Source of the DNA: DATFKA01 sp042095835
GTDB taxonomy: Bacteria > Bacteroidota > Bacteroidia > Chitinophagales > Saprospiraceae
DNA: 64,000 nucleotides
Assembly: GCA_042095835.1 (NCBI GenBank)
Contig: JBELML010000002.1
Coordinates: forward strand, 46,879-110,878
Direction: 5' to 3'
Shown: positions 19,634 through 29,918 of the stretch, piece by piece
How the letters are laid out: the number at the start of each line of letters is the position of its first letter
How positions within the stretch are numbered: position 1 is the stretch's first letter
Program-made: the position numbers and the translations under genes
Notes under the pieces: generated by a model
Database searches by the model: none
What the model saw: only the letters and a program-made list of their open reading frames with translations
Told to the model about the DNA's origin: nothing

Positions 19634-20836
19634 ATGAAGCCTTCCTTTGCACCCAGCCTATCTATACTATTGGCTCTAACGCTATTCTGGTCTTGCCAAT
19701 CTACCACCGTATCTACCAATATCGAGCCTATTGAAACGGCCATTAGCGAATTAAAGACAAAGTATGCACCTGATGGAAGAGTAGCCCTTTGGGACTTAAA
19801 AGTTAAAGAGGGTGATCCTCTGATTCTATCTGGCAGAACCAATCTCCCAGAAGCGAAAGCAGAACTGCAACAACAACTTAGTGCTTTAGCCATCTCCTGG
19901 CAAGACAGTATCAGAGTGCTACCAGCAGAGGGCGGCCTAGGTACACAAACCTTTGGCATCGTCAATCTATCTGCCTGTAATATCCGCTCCAACCCAGGTC
20001 ATTCTAAAGAGCTGGCCACTCAATCTACTTTGGGCACTCTTTTACGCGTTTATGAAAAGGTCGATAATTGGTACCTCGTGCAGACACCAGATCACTATCT
20101 AGGTTGGTTAGATGCTGGTGGCCTAGTTCTACTCGACCAAGCAGGGCGCAACGCCTGGTTCGATAGCCCCAGGGTCGTCTACTTGCCCGATATGGGATTT
20201 TCCTATGCAGAGGCCAATACCCAAAGTAGCAGAGTTTCGGACTTATTAGCTGGAAATATATTAAAGAAAAAAAGGGAGCAAGGCGCTTTTACACAGGTCG
20301 AATATCCAGATGGTCGTATGGCCTATATTCCGACCAAAGACTTGAAGGATTGGGAGCAATGGATAAATTCCAGATCGGCTAAGCCAGGAAACATCCTTGC
20401 TGAAGCAAAAGCCATGCTTGGTCGTCCCTACCTCTGGGGAGGCACCTCTGGGAAAGCCTACGATTGTAGTGGCTTCACAAAAACCGTTTTTTATCTCAAT
20501 GGTTTAATCCTACCGAGAGATGCCTCTCAACAGGTGCATGTAGGTCAGCTTATCGATACAGAGGAAGATCTCAGTGCGGTACAAGCAGGAGATCTACTCT
20601 TTTTTGGAAAAGAAGCAACCAAAGATAGCCGAGAGCGGATCACCCATGTGGCTATCTATATGGGCGATAATAAAATCATCCACGCTGCTGGGCAGGTCAA
20701 GATTGAGAGTCTCAATCCAGAAGATGAAAACTTTGCCCCCGATCGATTGGCGACCTTTATTCGAGCCAAACGAATGCTAGTTGATCAACCCAATGAGGTA
20801 GGTGTTGTTCCCATTTTAGATTCCGATTGGTATTAA
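19634..20836 (+). CDS. SH3-domain NlpC/P60 cell-wall hydrolase lipoprotein
   Basis: A 400-residue protein with a signal ending in a lipoprotein-like Cys (FWSC, residue 21). Two bacterial SH3 domains (about residues 105-240) precede an NlpC/P60 domain (about 250-370). The catalytic triad is visible: Cys278 in YDCSGF, His338 in THVAIYMG and His350 in IIHAAG. The enzyme should cleave the gamma-D-Glu to meso-diaminopimelate bond or a similar stem-peptide bond in peptidoglycan. SH3 domains would bind the wall. It converges with the DUF4230 gene at a distance of seven bases. Confidence 0.9.
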   Translation: MKPSFAPSLSILLALTLFWSCQSTTVSTNIEPIETAISELKTKYAPDGRVALWDLKVKEGDPLILSGRTNLPEAKAELQQQLSALAISWQDSIRVLPAEGGLGTQTFGIVNLSACNIRSNPGHSKELATQSTLGTLLRVYEKVDNWYLVQTPDHYLGWLDAGGLVLLDQAGRNAWFDSPRVVYLPDMGFSYAEANTQSSRVSDLLAGNILKKKREQGAFTQVEYPDGRMAYIPTKDLKDWEQWINSRSAKPGNILAEAKAMLGRPYLWGGTSGKAYDCSGFTKTVFYLNGLILPRDASQQVHVGQLIDTEEDLSAVQAGDLLFFGKEATKDSRERITHVAIYMGDNKIIHAAGQVKIESLNPEDENFAPDRLATFIRAKRMLVDQPNEVGVVPILDSDWY

Positions 20837-20843
20837 AGGAAAT

Positions 20844-21461
20844 TTAATCCTGCAAACGAGCTTTCACATCCATTGCTTGGCCATCGCTAGTTTCAAACTG
20901 GGCGGTCCAACCTGCATTTTCTACTAAAAAGCGGATCAGGTCTAGGATTTCGATGCCTTGTGCCTCAGCAGAAGCAATGAGATCACTTTCTTTGGCCTTG
21001 TCTTCAATGAATTTCCGGGCATCCTCTAGAAGGGTATTATAATCCTCCTGCGTGAAAGAGTTGAAGGTTCCCTGCTTGAGGTCGTAATAATCAGCCGTGT
21101 GATCTATGCTCAGAATTTCAGGCTGCGCAGGTATGTTTTTAATGGTAATCAATCTATCGGTCTGATTAACATCGATCTCCATATTGCTGAGATCATAACC
21201 AACCGACACTCTGGCTTGCACCCTCAGAATCGCTTTTTTACGAAAGATCGGCCAGTCGTATTGCCAGTAATCTTTATAGGAGTACAACTCCGAAAAATGC
21301 CCTTCCACAGTCACTAATTTGGCAACGGTTTCGATTTTTTCTAATAGAATGGAGGCTTCCTTTTCTTGTTGAATAGGAGCTGGTTTATAATAGGTTCTTG
21401 CCAGTAAGAAACCCAAAGCTAGAGCACCTACAACGAATACGAAAATCAAGAGATTCTTCAT
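20844..21461 (-). CDS. DUF4230 membrane-anchored protein
   Basis: A 205-residue protein with one N-terminal membrane segment (about residues 3-21) and a soluble domain of the DUF4230 type (KIETVAKLVTVEGHFSELYSYKDY..., then RVSVGYDLS and a C-terminal helix with ILDLIRFLVENAGW). DUF4230 proteins are short single-pass proteins without known function, found in Bacteroidota and Firmicutes. It is divergent from the DUF2911 gene across 326 bases in which I see no other feature. Confidence 0.85.
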   Translation of the reverse strand: MKNLLIFVFVVGALALGFLLARTYYKPAPIQQEKEASILLEKIETVAKLVTVEGHFSELYSYKDYWQYDWPIFRKKAILRVQARVSVGYDLSNMEIDVNQTDRLITIKNIPAQPEILSIDHTADYYDLKQGTFNSFTQEDYNTLLEDARKFIEDKAKESDLIASAEAQGIEILDLIRFLVENAGWTAQFETSDGQAMDVKARLQD

Positions 21462-21787
21462 TTTTATTTATTTAACACCCTTCAACAAAACTATATCTAC
21501 CTATACTTTATTCCGTATCCTACCTCATTTTCGACAAAATTAATAGTCAGACAGATTAAACAAATCGATAAAAAGGGCTTGGTAAAATAGAACTAAGGCA
21601 CATTGGTCTATTGAATAGAAATACTATCCCACTTGTTTTTACCTTAGTAGTGCACAAAACAACTGTTGCAAAGATAAGGATATCGCCCCTTTGGCGAAAC
21701 CTTACAAAAATCACCCGACTGTAATTCTTCAATGTAGGCTATGCCAATCAACAAACTCACCGTAGTCTACCATTAATACACTCAATA

Positions 21788-22918
21788 ATGAAAAAGCTTA
21801 TCCTAATGTCGCTTTTGCTAAGCCTATCTGTTGGTCTAGCACAAGCTCAGCTCACGCTACCTCCAAGTGGAGGCAATCAAAAATCGGTCGTCAAACAATA
21901 CATGGGCCCTTTAGCCTATGTCAAGATTACCTACAACAGCCCTGATGTAACCGCACCCAATGGCCAGGATCGTAGTGGCAAAATTTGGGGTAGCGTAGTA
22001 CCTTACGGCTTGACCGAACAAGGTTTTGGTTTAAATAATCCTTCTCCCTGGCGCGCCGGTGCCAACGAATGTACCGTAATTGAGTTCTCTCACGATGTCA
22101 TGATCGAGGGTCAGCCCTTAGCAGCAGGTGCCTATGCATTCTTTATAGAAGCCGCAGAATCTGGTCCCTACACCTTGTACTTCAATAAAAACACTAGTGG
22201 CTGGGGGAGCTACTTCTACGAGGCAAAAGATGACGCGCTGACGGTAAAAGTCACACCTAAAGAGGTGGATCATCACGAATGGTTGACCTTCGAATTTTCA
22301 GATCGCCAACCCAACTCAACGGTAGCGGCCTTAGTTTGGGAAAAGAAAAGTGTTCCTTTTAAAATAGAGGTGCCGACAAACGATGAGATGGTCGTTGAGC
22401 ATTTGAAAGGAGAGTTAATTGGCAATAAAGGCTTCACCTGGACCAACTTCAATCAAGCGGCTAGTTTTTGCCTTTCTCGCAATATTGAATTAGAGCAAGG
22501 TTTAGCATGGGCAGAACAGTCTATCTCTAATCCCTTCTTTGGTAATGCCAATTTCACTACCCTATCTACCAAAGGCCAGCTATTAAATGCAATGGGTAAA
22601 GCAGAAGAAGCCCTAGCTACTATGGACAAAGCCGTACAACATCCTGCTACTACAGTTTTTCAAGTTCATGGTTATGGCCGCCAGTTATTGGCTACAGGTC
22701 AGAAGGAAAAAGCACTAGAGACTTTTAAATACAATAAGGAACGCTTCGGTGACGTCTGGCCCGTACGTGTTGGTTTGGCTAGAGCTTATTCTGCTATGGG
22801 TGATTATAAAAAAGCTCTAGAGCATTGCAAAGTAGCACACGAGCGTGCACCAGATGCGCTTAACAAAAATGCTTTAGCCCAGGCTGTAGAAAAACTTAAA
22901 GCAGGAGAGGCCATGTAA
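21788..22918 (+). CDS. DUF2911 and TPR exported protein
   Basis: A 376-residue protein with a signal peptide (ending AQAQ), a DUF2911 beta-domain (about residues 25-175; the GKIWGSVVPYGL, WRAGANECTVIEFS and GWGSYFYEAKDDALTVKV motifs are typical) and a TPR region (about 210-370). DUF2911 has no known reaction. The TPR half could hold a protein partner in the periplasm. A very strong terminator follows at once, so the gene is monocistronic. Confidence 0.88.
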   Translation: MKKLILMSLLLSLSVGLAQAQLTLPPSGGNQKSVVKQYMGPLAYVKITYNSPDVTAPNGQDRSGKIWGSVVPYGLTEQGFGLNNPSPWRAGANECTVIEFSHDVMIEGQPLAAGAYAFFIEAAESGPYTLYFNKNTSGWGSYFYEAKDDALTVKVTPKEVDHHEWLTFEFSDRQPNSTVAALVWEKKSVPFKIEVPTNDEMVVEHLKGELIGNKGFTWTNFNQAASFCLSRNIELEQGLAWAEQSISNPFFGNANFTTLSTKGQLLNAMGKAEEALATMDKAVQHPATTVFQVHGYGRQLLATGQKEKALETFKYNKERFGDVWPVRVGLARAYSAMGDYKKALEHCKVAHERAPDALNKNALAQAVEKLKAGEAM

Positions 22919-22957
22919 AAGAGCGCCTATCTTGATTTTAAGTATATTTTAACTTGC

Positions 22958-22997
22958 TCGCACACTACGGTTGTTCCGTAGTGTGCGATTTTTTTTT
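22958..22997 (+). terminator. Strong rho-independent terminator
   Basis: A perfect 13-bp stem (arms 22958-22970 and 22976-22988) with a TTGTT loop is followed by nine T. It ends the DUF2911 transcript. Confidence 0.95.
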
Positions 22998-23025
22998 AGT
23001 TTTAAAAAACTAAACAACCTTTGTT

Positions 23026-24459
23026 ATGAAATTTTCCCTTTATTGCCTCTGCTTTTGCCTATCTATTAATGCCATGTATAGTCAGACTTTTCCAGAAGTT
23101 TCGATTGAGGCACGCCATGCAAAGTCTAAAAAGCTCGAATTTTATCCCTCTGATTTTTTTGCTGACTTAGGTGGTGATATCGAAACCCAGACAGGCAAAC
23201 TCAAAGAGAACAAAGCCTCTTTTACTACAAAAGACAGCTATCCGAAACTTTACGATCTTCATCTTAAACCAATGGGCATTACCTTTTATATGATAAAAGA
23301 GGCCGACTTGAAGATTTCTATAGATTATTCTCAAGCAAATCCAAAACCTATTTTTACCGGAAGGGGAGCTAAAGAAGCTGCTTTTTATTTCGATTACTAT
23401 TATGCTTTTGAAAAACAAGAGGAGCGTATTCTTCATCAGCGAAAAACGCTGACTCTAGAGTCCTACCAAAAGCTGGTCAATGAGGTCTATCAAAATAAAA
23501 TGACCTACCTCAAAACTTATATCGCGGAAGTACCATTCGACAGTATCGCTAAATTATTTTTTGAGCAGCAATTTCTAATGGAGAGAAATAACGACTTATT
23601 ACAATACATTACTGAAAACAATCCTGATATTCAACAGCAGGGCCTTGAACCTGCCCAAGAAAAGATTTTTGAACAAATTCGCACTTCTGACTTAAGCCCT
23701 AGACTTCATCACCCACCTAATGAATACGGGTACTTACTGGATAATATAATACGATTAAAAAAAGACCTACAAATTTATGCGGGTGTACTACCTCCTGCCA
23801 AAATGGATAGCGTTCATTGGATACTTAGGACTTATGCTTTGGGGTTCCAGGAATTTGAACTAGAGGCTTTTCAATATTTCAGCCTCCAAATATTACTTCC
23901 ATTTACTAATCCCATTACCGGACCATTGTTAAAGCCGCTATATGATCACTATTTACCATTTGCCAGAGCTGATCACAAAAACAGACTTCAAAATGCTTTG
24001 AAGCGCTTAAGAAAAGAGGTAGCAGAGGCTAAAATCTCTGAAGGAGCTATTCTTGAGGAGATAAAGATCAAAACGATTGCGGATCTTACACAGCAATTTA
24101 AAGGCAAAGTCCTCTATCTGGATTTCTGGGCGAGTTGGTGCGGCCCCTGTATCCAGGAAATTCCAAACAGTCAATATCTATCAGCGAAGTTAGATAAAGA
24201 AGAAGCTAGAGTACTTTATATTTCTTTTGATGAGCATACAGACATGTGGAAAAGCGCCATCTCCAAGCACCAAATCTTAGGCCAACATTACAAATTAGAT
24301 GAAGCTTCCCGAAAAGCTATGTTTAAGGAATTTGGCCTCAGCAGCGTACCTCGCTATATGCTGATTAATAAAGATGGAGATATGATCAACTCCGATGCCC
24401 CACCCCCAAGCGATCATAAGATTATGGAGACCATTAATCAACTAATCAGCAATAAATAG
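23026..24459 (+). CDS. TlpA-like thioredoxin-fold exported protein
   Basis: A 477-residue protein with a signal peptide, a DUF4369-like or otherwise uncharacterised N-terminal region and helices (about residues 20-340), and a C-terminal thioredoxin-like domain (about 345-477) with FWASWCGPC; the redox Cys are C372 and C375, and a cis-Pro loop is seen in SVPRYML. Such proteins reduce disulfides in the periplasm of Bacteroidota. The long N-terminal part probably gives substrate specificity. It converges with the TMTC-like gene, eight bases apart. Confidence 0.88.
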   Translation: MKFSLYCLCFCLSINAMYSQTFPEVSIEARHAKSKKLEFYPSDFFADLGGDIETQTGKLKENKASFTTKDSYPKLYDLHLKPMGITFYMIKEADLKISIDYSQANPKPIFTGRGAKEAAFYFDYYYAFEKQEERILHQRKTLTLESYQKLVNEVYQNKMTYLKTYIAEVPFDSIAKLFFEQQFLMERNNDLLQYITENNPDIQQQGLEPAQEKIFEQIRTSDLSPRLHHPPNEYGYLLDNIIRLKKDLQIYAGVLPPAKMDSVHWILRTYALGFQEFELEAFQYFSLQILLPFTNPITGPLLKPLYDHYLPFARADHKNRLQNALKRLRKEVAEAKISEGAILEEIKIKTIADLTQQFKGKVLYLDFWASWCGPCIQEIPNSQYLSAKLDKEEARVLYISFDEHTDMWKSAISKHQILGQHYKLDEASRKAMFKEFGLSSVPRYMLINKDGDMINSDAPPPSDHKIMETINQLISNK

Positions 24460-24467
24460 CCGACTCC

Positions 24468-26492
24468 CTACTGCCCCGCCCGCATCTTTTCTATTACTTG
24501 TGGGTCCATTTGTAGGGCTTTTTGATGGTATTGGTTACCTAATTCCTGGTTGCCAAGATTGAGATAAGCCGTTCCAAGATTGTACCATGCTGAGGCAGTC
24601 TCTGGACTCACATTGGCGGCTTGTTGAAAATAATCTACCGCTTGCTGTGCTTGCCCAGCGACACCATAAGCGACACCTAATAAACGCAGCGTTTCATAAT
24701 CTCCATTATTATATTCTAGTGCTTTATTGAGGTATTGTACGGCCTTATTGATATCGTTTTGCTGTTCGCCAGCCTGTTTACCTGCATCTCGGTAAGAAAT
24801 GGCTATGTTCTTAATCGCTTCTGTATATCCACCATCCAAGGCAATCGCATTGTCATAGGCGGCAATAGACCCTTCGTAGTTTTTGAGATAATAATTGGCA
24901 TTCCCCATCAATAGATAAGGCAACTTATAGGTCGGATGAATACGTGTAGCCTCCTGCAAATGTCCTATTGCTTCGGTCAATCTAGCATTTTTCACACTTT
25001 CGTTAGGATCATTATTGAACTGTGCAATGAGTTCTCCACCTACCGCTGTACGTAGTTTAGCACTATTACTAGAGGTCTCAATATCTGTTATAAAGAGCGT
25101 ATAATTATCTTTCCAAGCACCATTACGCACCACCGCTTTTGCCGCTAAAGCCAAGCTAAAAACACCTAATAGTAGTAATGGAAGCTGTAACTGCTTGAAT
25201 TGCTTGAGTTTCTGGGCTGGCGCCAAGCGTTTCCCTAGTCGATACAGTAAGACAGCCACCACAAAACAGAAGCCTAAAGAAGGCATAAAAATCAAGCGCT
25301 CCGCCATATTCGTTCCAATCGCAAAGACCACATTGGAGACGATCGACAAACTCAACAAATAAAATAAAATGCCATAACTTAACCAGTCCTTTTTTAGCAA
25401 ACCCCAAAGCGCATAAGCCAACATACCAATATATAACAGTAGGCTAGCCAGCACCATTGGATCGCCCCAACTTTTCAATTCAATATGGCGAGGGTAATAA
25501 TCGTGGGTCAATGGATGAGGAAATATGAGGAGTTGGATATACTTCCCAAGCGTGTAGGTCACGGTAGCCATCTGCTCTCCAAAAGAAATAGGTACATATC
25601 GCCCATTTTCTATACTCAGAAAAGGATTATTCATTAACTCATAGGATTTCTCTCCCAGACTTAAAGGTACAATCGCCGACCGCAAGGCAATAAACACCAA
25701 AGCAACTCCTAAATAAGGTAAAGTGGCTTTAAATAAATCTGGCATTTTCGCGCTGGTAAAAAAGTATAAAGTCAATGGAATGATGGCCACAAAAGTGATG
25801 GCATTTTCTTTGGACAGCATCCCTACAAGTAAGCAAAGAGCACCCCAGAGATGCGGCAACCAGCTTTTGTTGGCAAAGGCTTTCATAGCAAAATACAATG
25901 CGCCCAAACTCCCGAGTAGGGCCAGTATTTCATCGCGGCCTTTGATGTTGGCCACCGCTTCGGTGTGAATAGGATGTACCGCAAATAATACCGCCGTAGC
26001 TAAGGCTATAAAATACGCCTCCGTACCATACTTTTCGACTGGGATAAGCTGCAATAAAACCCAATAAATCATTAGGCAGGTGAATGCAAAAAATAAAGCA
26101 TTCAACAAATGACTTACACTTGGGTTTTCTCCAAAGATGGAATACTCCAGTGCGAAAGTCAACAAAGAAAAAGGACGATAACGGCCACCTGTAACCAGAC
26201 TAGCCTTCCCTTCTTCTTTAAAAAAGCCATAAAAGGTATCGTATTGTAAAATCCCACCAAATCCAGAGACGCCTTTGGTGGTGAACATATTGTCGGTGAT
26301 CACAATCGCATCATCTTGCGCATAGTTATGCCCCAAAGTATTGGCATAGACCAGAAACCCAAGGGCAAAGATCAACATCCAGTGCAGACGCTGATTACTG
26401 AACCAAGCGGGTTGACCATCTAGGTTTATTCTTTTTTTGCGTTTGCTACTTGTTGTACCTTTCTTTTTTTGTTCTTGTTTTCTACTTGCCAT
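24468..26492 (-). CDS. TMTC-like membrane protein with C-terminal TPRs
   Basis: A 674-residue protein: basic N-terminus, about 10-11 membrane helices (residues 30-445) and five to six TPRs (about 500-670). It resembles the GT-C type TMTC family: acidic pair in NYAQDDAIV on the first external loop, GRYRPFSLLTF, HPIHTEAVANIKGRDE and GMLSKENA. Eukaryotic TMTCs are O-mannosyltransferases using a polyprenyl-linked donor; the bacterial homologues are mostly uncharacterised. A role in O-glycosylation of exported proteins is therefore an inference. The gene is alone on its strand here. Confidence 0.82.
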   Translation of the reverse strand: MASRKQEQKKKGTTSSKRKKRINLDGQPAWFSNQRLHWMLIFALGFLVYANTLGHNYAQDDAIVITDNMFTTKGVSGFGGILQYDTFYGFFKEEGKASLVTGGRYRPFSLLTFALEYSIFGENPSVSHLLNALFFAFTCLMIYWVLLQLIPVEKYGTEAYFIALATAVLFAVHPIHTEAVANIKGRDEILALLGSLGALYFAMKAFANKSWLPHLWGALCLLVGMLSKENAITFVAIIPLTLYFFTSAKMPDLFKATLPYLGVALVFIALRSAIVPLSLGEKSYELMNNPFLSIENGRYVPISFGEQMATVTYTLGKYIQLLIFPHPLTHDYYPRHIELKSWGDPMVLASLLLYIGMLAYALWGLLKKDWLSYGILFYLLSLSIVSNVVFAIGTNMAERLIFMPSLGFCFVVAVLLYRLGKRLAPAQKLKQFKQLQLPLLLLGVFSLALAAKAVVRNGAWKDNYTLFITDIETSSNSAKLRTAVGGELIAQFNNDPNESVKNARLTEAIGHLQEATRIHPTYKLPYLLMGNANYYLKNYEGSIAAYDNAIALDGGYTEAIKNIAISYRDAGKQAGEQQNDINKAVQYLNKALEYNNGDYETLRLLGVAYGVAGQAQQAVDYFQQAANVSPETASAWYNLGTAYLNLGNQELGNQYHQKALQMDPQVIEKMRAGQ

Positions 26493-26712
26493 ATCAATGG
26501 TAGGGTTAGAATCATAAAGTTTTCAGATCGAAAAATAGTCAAATTTGACCAATCCTGGTCGGGTTTTTGGGATTCTGACACCTTTTATCTTCTCCCACTT
26601 GACCCCAGGAGCCATACATCAGGCCATCTATGCTGGTAATTGGCCGAATTATATAAGCGATATTCTACAAAAAGCAATTGGTTTGTGTATTTTCACTTTT
26701 CTACTAAGCTAG

Positions 26713-26725
26713 GTACACAGTGTAC
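26713..26725. promoter_or_regulatory. 13-bp palindrome upstream of amidohydrolase operon
   Basis: GTACACAGTGTAC is a perfect inverted repeat about a single A, 45 bases before the first amidohydrolase start. It resembles an operator for a dimeric regulator. The half-site GTGTAC also occurs in the palindrome at 48937-48948. No regulator gene is adjacent. Confidence 0.3.
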
Positions 26726-26770
26726 TAAAGTCTTACCAGATTAGAATTTATTAACCAGAATTTTTTTTGT

Positions 26771-28459
26771 ATGAACAAGTATTTAAGCACACTTGCTGCC
26801 CTTTTGCTGCTGGTGCTGAACATGCAGGCTCAGTCTATAGACGATATACTGAAGCCGGTCACTCGCACTTATGCACTCAAGAATGTAGTAGTAGTTCCAG
26901 GCACTGGAGGGATGATCGAAGGTGCTACCGTAATTATTAAAAATGGATTAATCCATGCCGTTGGAAAAGATATCGACATTCCTGCCGGTGCTCAAGTTTT
27001 AGAGACGGACAGTATGTATGTTTATCCGGGATTCATCGATGCACTCTCGCATGTAGGCATCCCCGCTCCTAAGCAAGATAATAGCCGCAGTCGTTTCAGT
27101 CGTCCTCAGGGTGTAGACCCCGGCAATCCACCCCGCGAACTCGCCGGAGTCATGCCAGATGCCAAAACTGTTGATAAGTTATCTGTAAAAGATAGTGAAA
27201 TTGCTGCTTTGCGCAAACTGGGTTTCACAGCAGCTCATAGTGTACCTAGAGGTATGATGCTGCCTGGTAAAGGGGCCGTCATTGTACTAGCAGGAGAGAC
27301 CGAAAGAGACATGATCATCATGGAAGATGTATCCATGTTCATGCAGTTCGCCAATGCGCGTGGCGTGTTCCCAAGTACTTTAATGGGCGTCACGGACAAG
27401 TTTAAAGAATTGTACAAGCAAGCCATGCAATTGCATGCGCACCACAAGGCATTCAAAAACAACCCTGCGGGCATGACTCGTCCTGAAAATGATCCAGCAC
27501 TGGAGGCTTTTTTCCCTGTGATTGAAGGTGAGCAGCACATCTACTTCCACACACCTGGTGTAAAAGACCTTTATCGTGCCATGAACATCCAGAAAGAGCT
27601 TGGTTTTAAAATGGTCTTAACCAACGTCAAGCAAGGTTGGTATCTAGCAGATCAAATCAAAGGTCAAAGTATGCCTTTAATCCTTTCTTTAGACCTTCCA
27701 AAAGAGATTAAAGAAAAGAAAGAGGATGATAAAGAGGAAGAAGTAGACGAAGAGGTGCAAATGCTGACCAAAAGAAAAATGGAAGCCTACAACAATCACC
27801 TAGGACAAGCTGCAGCTATGGCTTCTAAAGACATCCCTTTCAGTATCGCAACAGTTGGTACTAAAGCAAAAGACATCAGAGGCAACCTCAATCGTATGAT
27901 CAAAGCTGGCCTAAGCGAAGAGCAAATGCTTGCTGCCTTGACAACTGAGCCTGCCAAACTACTGGGCGTCAGCGACCTACTTGGTACAGTTGAAAAGGGC
28001 AAAATCGCCAACTTAGTGATTACCGACAAACCTTACTTCGAGGAAAAATCAAATATCAGAATGGTCATTGCTGATGGTCACGTTTTCAAATACGATGCAC
28101 CCAAGAAAAAGGCGAAAAAAACCGGTGCTGATGGTGAAGCTGTAGAAGCAGCCGCAGTAGCTGGAGATTGGACCTTTACAATTGATGTACCTGGTCAAAC
28201 TACTGATGGCACCCTCACTTTAAGTCAAGATGGTAGTGAGGTGAGCGGAAAAATGAAAACTTCCCAAACACCTGAAAAAGATATCGAAGGTGCAGAACTC
28301 ATAGGTAATACTTTGACCTTCTCTATCACTACAGATATCCAGGGACAAGCGATCACCTTGGAATTTGAATTAGAGATTGATGGAGACAAATTAGATGGAG
28401 ATGTGAGTGTAGGGGAGTTTGGCTCTTTCGAAGTAACTGGATCTAAAAAACCGAATTAA
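26771..28459 (+). CDS. Amidohydrolase-family paralogue 1, metal site incomplete
   Basis: A 562-residue exported protein with a signal peptide (ending MQAQS) and an amidohydrolase fold: N-terminal beta-sandwich (VIIKNGLIHAVGKDI), the GFIDA strand and C-terminal LGTVEKGKIANLVI. The metal motif HxH reads L92-S-H94, and no clear His/Asp ligands follow in the strand 6 and strand 8 positions, so hydrolysis is doubtful. A C-terminal beta domain of about 100 residues (from about 460), with the DGTLTLSQDGSEVSGKM motif, is absent from the two paralogues. First of three co-directional genes spaced 56 and 32 nt, so an operon. It may be a scaffolding or binding subunit. Confidence 0.82.
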   Translation: MNKYLSTLAALLLLVLNMQAQSIDDILKPVTRTYALKNVVVVPGTGGMIEGATVIIKNGLIHAVGKDIDIPAGAQVLETDSMYVYPGFIDALSHVGIPAPKQDNSRSRFSRPQGVDPGNPPRELAGVMPDAKTVDKLSVKDSEIAALRKLGFTAAHSVPRGMMLPGKGAVIVLAGETERDMIIMEDVSMFMQFANARGVFPSTLMGVTDKFKELYKQAMQLHAHHKAFKNNPAGMTRPENDPALEAFFPVIEGEQHIYFHTPGVKDLYRAMNIQKELGFKMVLTNVKQGWYLADQIKGQSMPLILSLDLPKEIKEKKEDDKEEEVDEEVQMLTKRKMEAYNNHLGQAAAMASKDIPFSIATVGTKAKDIRGNLNRMIKAGLSEEQMLAALTTEPAKLLGVSDLLGTVEKGKIANLVITDKPYFEEKSNIRMVIADGHVFKYDAPKKKAKKTGADGEAVEAAAVAGDWTFTIDVPGQTTDGTLTLSQDGSEVSGKMKTSQTPEKDIEGAELIGNTLTFSITTDIQGQAITLEFELEIDGDKLDGDVSVGEFGSFEVTGSKKPN

Positions 28460-28515
28460 GCAAGTCGTCCTATAATCTGATAGTTATAGCTTCAACTAAA
28501 TCAATAAAATCTAAT

Positions 28516-29886
28516 ATGAAACATATAATCCAAACATTCCTTCTACTCTTGTTGGCGATGCCACTCTTGGCGCAACCACAGGTAGGAAGTATGCTCATAA
28601 AAAATGGTACCGTTATCACCGTAACCAAGGGTACTCTTGAAAATACAGACGTACTTATTCGTGATGGCAAAATCACTCGAATAGGTAAAAACTTACGCAC
28701 TCCAAAAGGGGTAACAGAAATCGACGCAACTGGAATGCACGTCATGCCTGGCATCATCGATGCACATAGCCACAGTGCCTTAGATGCGGTCAACGAACCG
28801 ACCAACCCAGTTACTGCTGAGGTATTCATGGGTGACGCTATAGACCCCTTGAGTGTAGGCATTTATAGAGCTTTAGCAGGTGGTGTCACCTCTATTCACG
28901 CTATGCACGGATCTGCCAACGCGATTGGTGGAGAGTGTGAAACCTTGAAACTTCGCTATGGCACTTACAATCCAGATGATTTGAAGATGAAAGGTGCTCC
29001 ACGTACTATTAAGTTTGCCTTAGGAGAAAACCCCATGCGGGTACACGGTGAAGGGCGTGGACTACAGCCAAGAACCAGAATGGGTGTCGAGCAGGTCTTC
29101 CGTCGTGCTTTTTCTGAAGCAAAAGAATACATGAAAGCTAAGGCTGATTATGCAGCTAAAAAAGATAGTGACCCAACGGCGCTTCCTCCTCAATTTAACA
29201 GCCGAATGGAAACTTTAGCGAGTATCCTCGAAGGAGACATTATCATCCACTGCCACTCTTATCGTGCCGATGAAATCTATATGCTATTGAATGTATGCCG
29301 AGATTTTGGCATCACCAAGCTTTGTTTTCAGCACGTGAATGAAGGTTTCAAAGTAGCTCCGGAGTTGGCAGAGTTTGGTGCGGGAGCTTCCGTATTTGCT
29401 GACTGGTGGGCCTACAAATTTGAGGTATACTACTCTACTGCTTACAATGCTGCTATTTTGACCAAAAATGGGGTAACCACCTCTATCAACTCTGACTCTG
29501 GAGAATTGATTCGTCACCTTTATCACGAGGCCGGAAAAACACAACGTTATGGTGGCCTTACTGATGATGAAGCATTGGCCTTGATCACCATCAACCCTGC
29601 TAAGCAATTGGGAATCGGTGATCGTATCGGCTCAATTGAAGAAGGAAAAGAAGGAGACATCGCCATTTTCCAAGGACATCCTTTGTCTGTATATGCGATC
29701 CCAATGAAAACAATCATTGATGGTATCGTCTATTTTGATAGAGAAAATGACGAAGCTGATCAGCGTCTACAGGCAGATCCTGAGCAAGATATCCCTACCT
29801 TCAGAATGGGTGAGCGTGGTCACCACGTAGATGCTTGTATGGAAGGAGCCTACCAGAATGTACAGCACCTATTTCATAAACATTAA
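28516..29886 (+). CDS. Amidohydrolase-family paralogue 2, catalytically intact
   Basis: A 456-residue exported amidohydrolase with signal peptide (ending LLAQ). Metal ligands look complete: HxH at H84/H86 in DAHSHSA, Lys in IKFALGENP, His in IIIHCHSYRADE and in LCFQHVNEG, and Asp in SINSDSGEL. C-terminal IGSIEEGKEGDIAIFQG is the family's closing motif. Members cleave cyclic amides, dipeptides or related bonds; imidazolonepropionase- or dipeptidase-like annotations are common but the substrate is not shown here. It is the only complete active site among the three tandem paralogues. Confidence 0.9.
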   Translation: MKHIIQTFLLLLLAMPLLAQPQVGSMLIKNGTVITVTKGTLENTDVLIRDGKITRIGKNLRTPKGVTEIDATGMHVMPGIIDAHSHSALDAVNEPTNPVTAEVFMGDAIDPLSVGIYRALAGGVTSIHAMHGSANAIGGECETLKLRYGTYNPDDLKMKGAPRTIKFALGENPMRVHGEGRGLQPRTRMGVEQVFRRAFSEAKEYMKAKADYAAKKDSDPTALPPQFNSRMETLASILEGDIIIHCHSYRADEIYMLLNVCRDFGITKLCFQHVNEGFKVAPELAEFGAGASVFADWWAYKFEVYYSTAYNAAILTKNGVTTSINSDSGELIRHLYHEAGKTQRYGGLTDDEALALITINPAKQLGIGDRIGSIEEGKEGDIAIFQGHPLSVYAIPMKTIIDGIVYFDRENDEADQRLQADPEQDIPTFRMGERGHHVDACMEGAYQNVQHLFHKH

Positions 29887-29918
29887 TAGGGATTACTTAA
29901 TCAAAGATTTTTATCAAC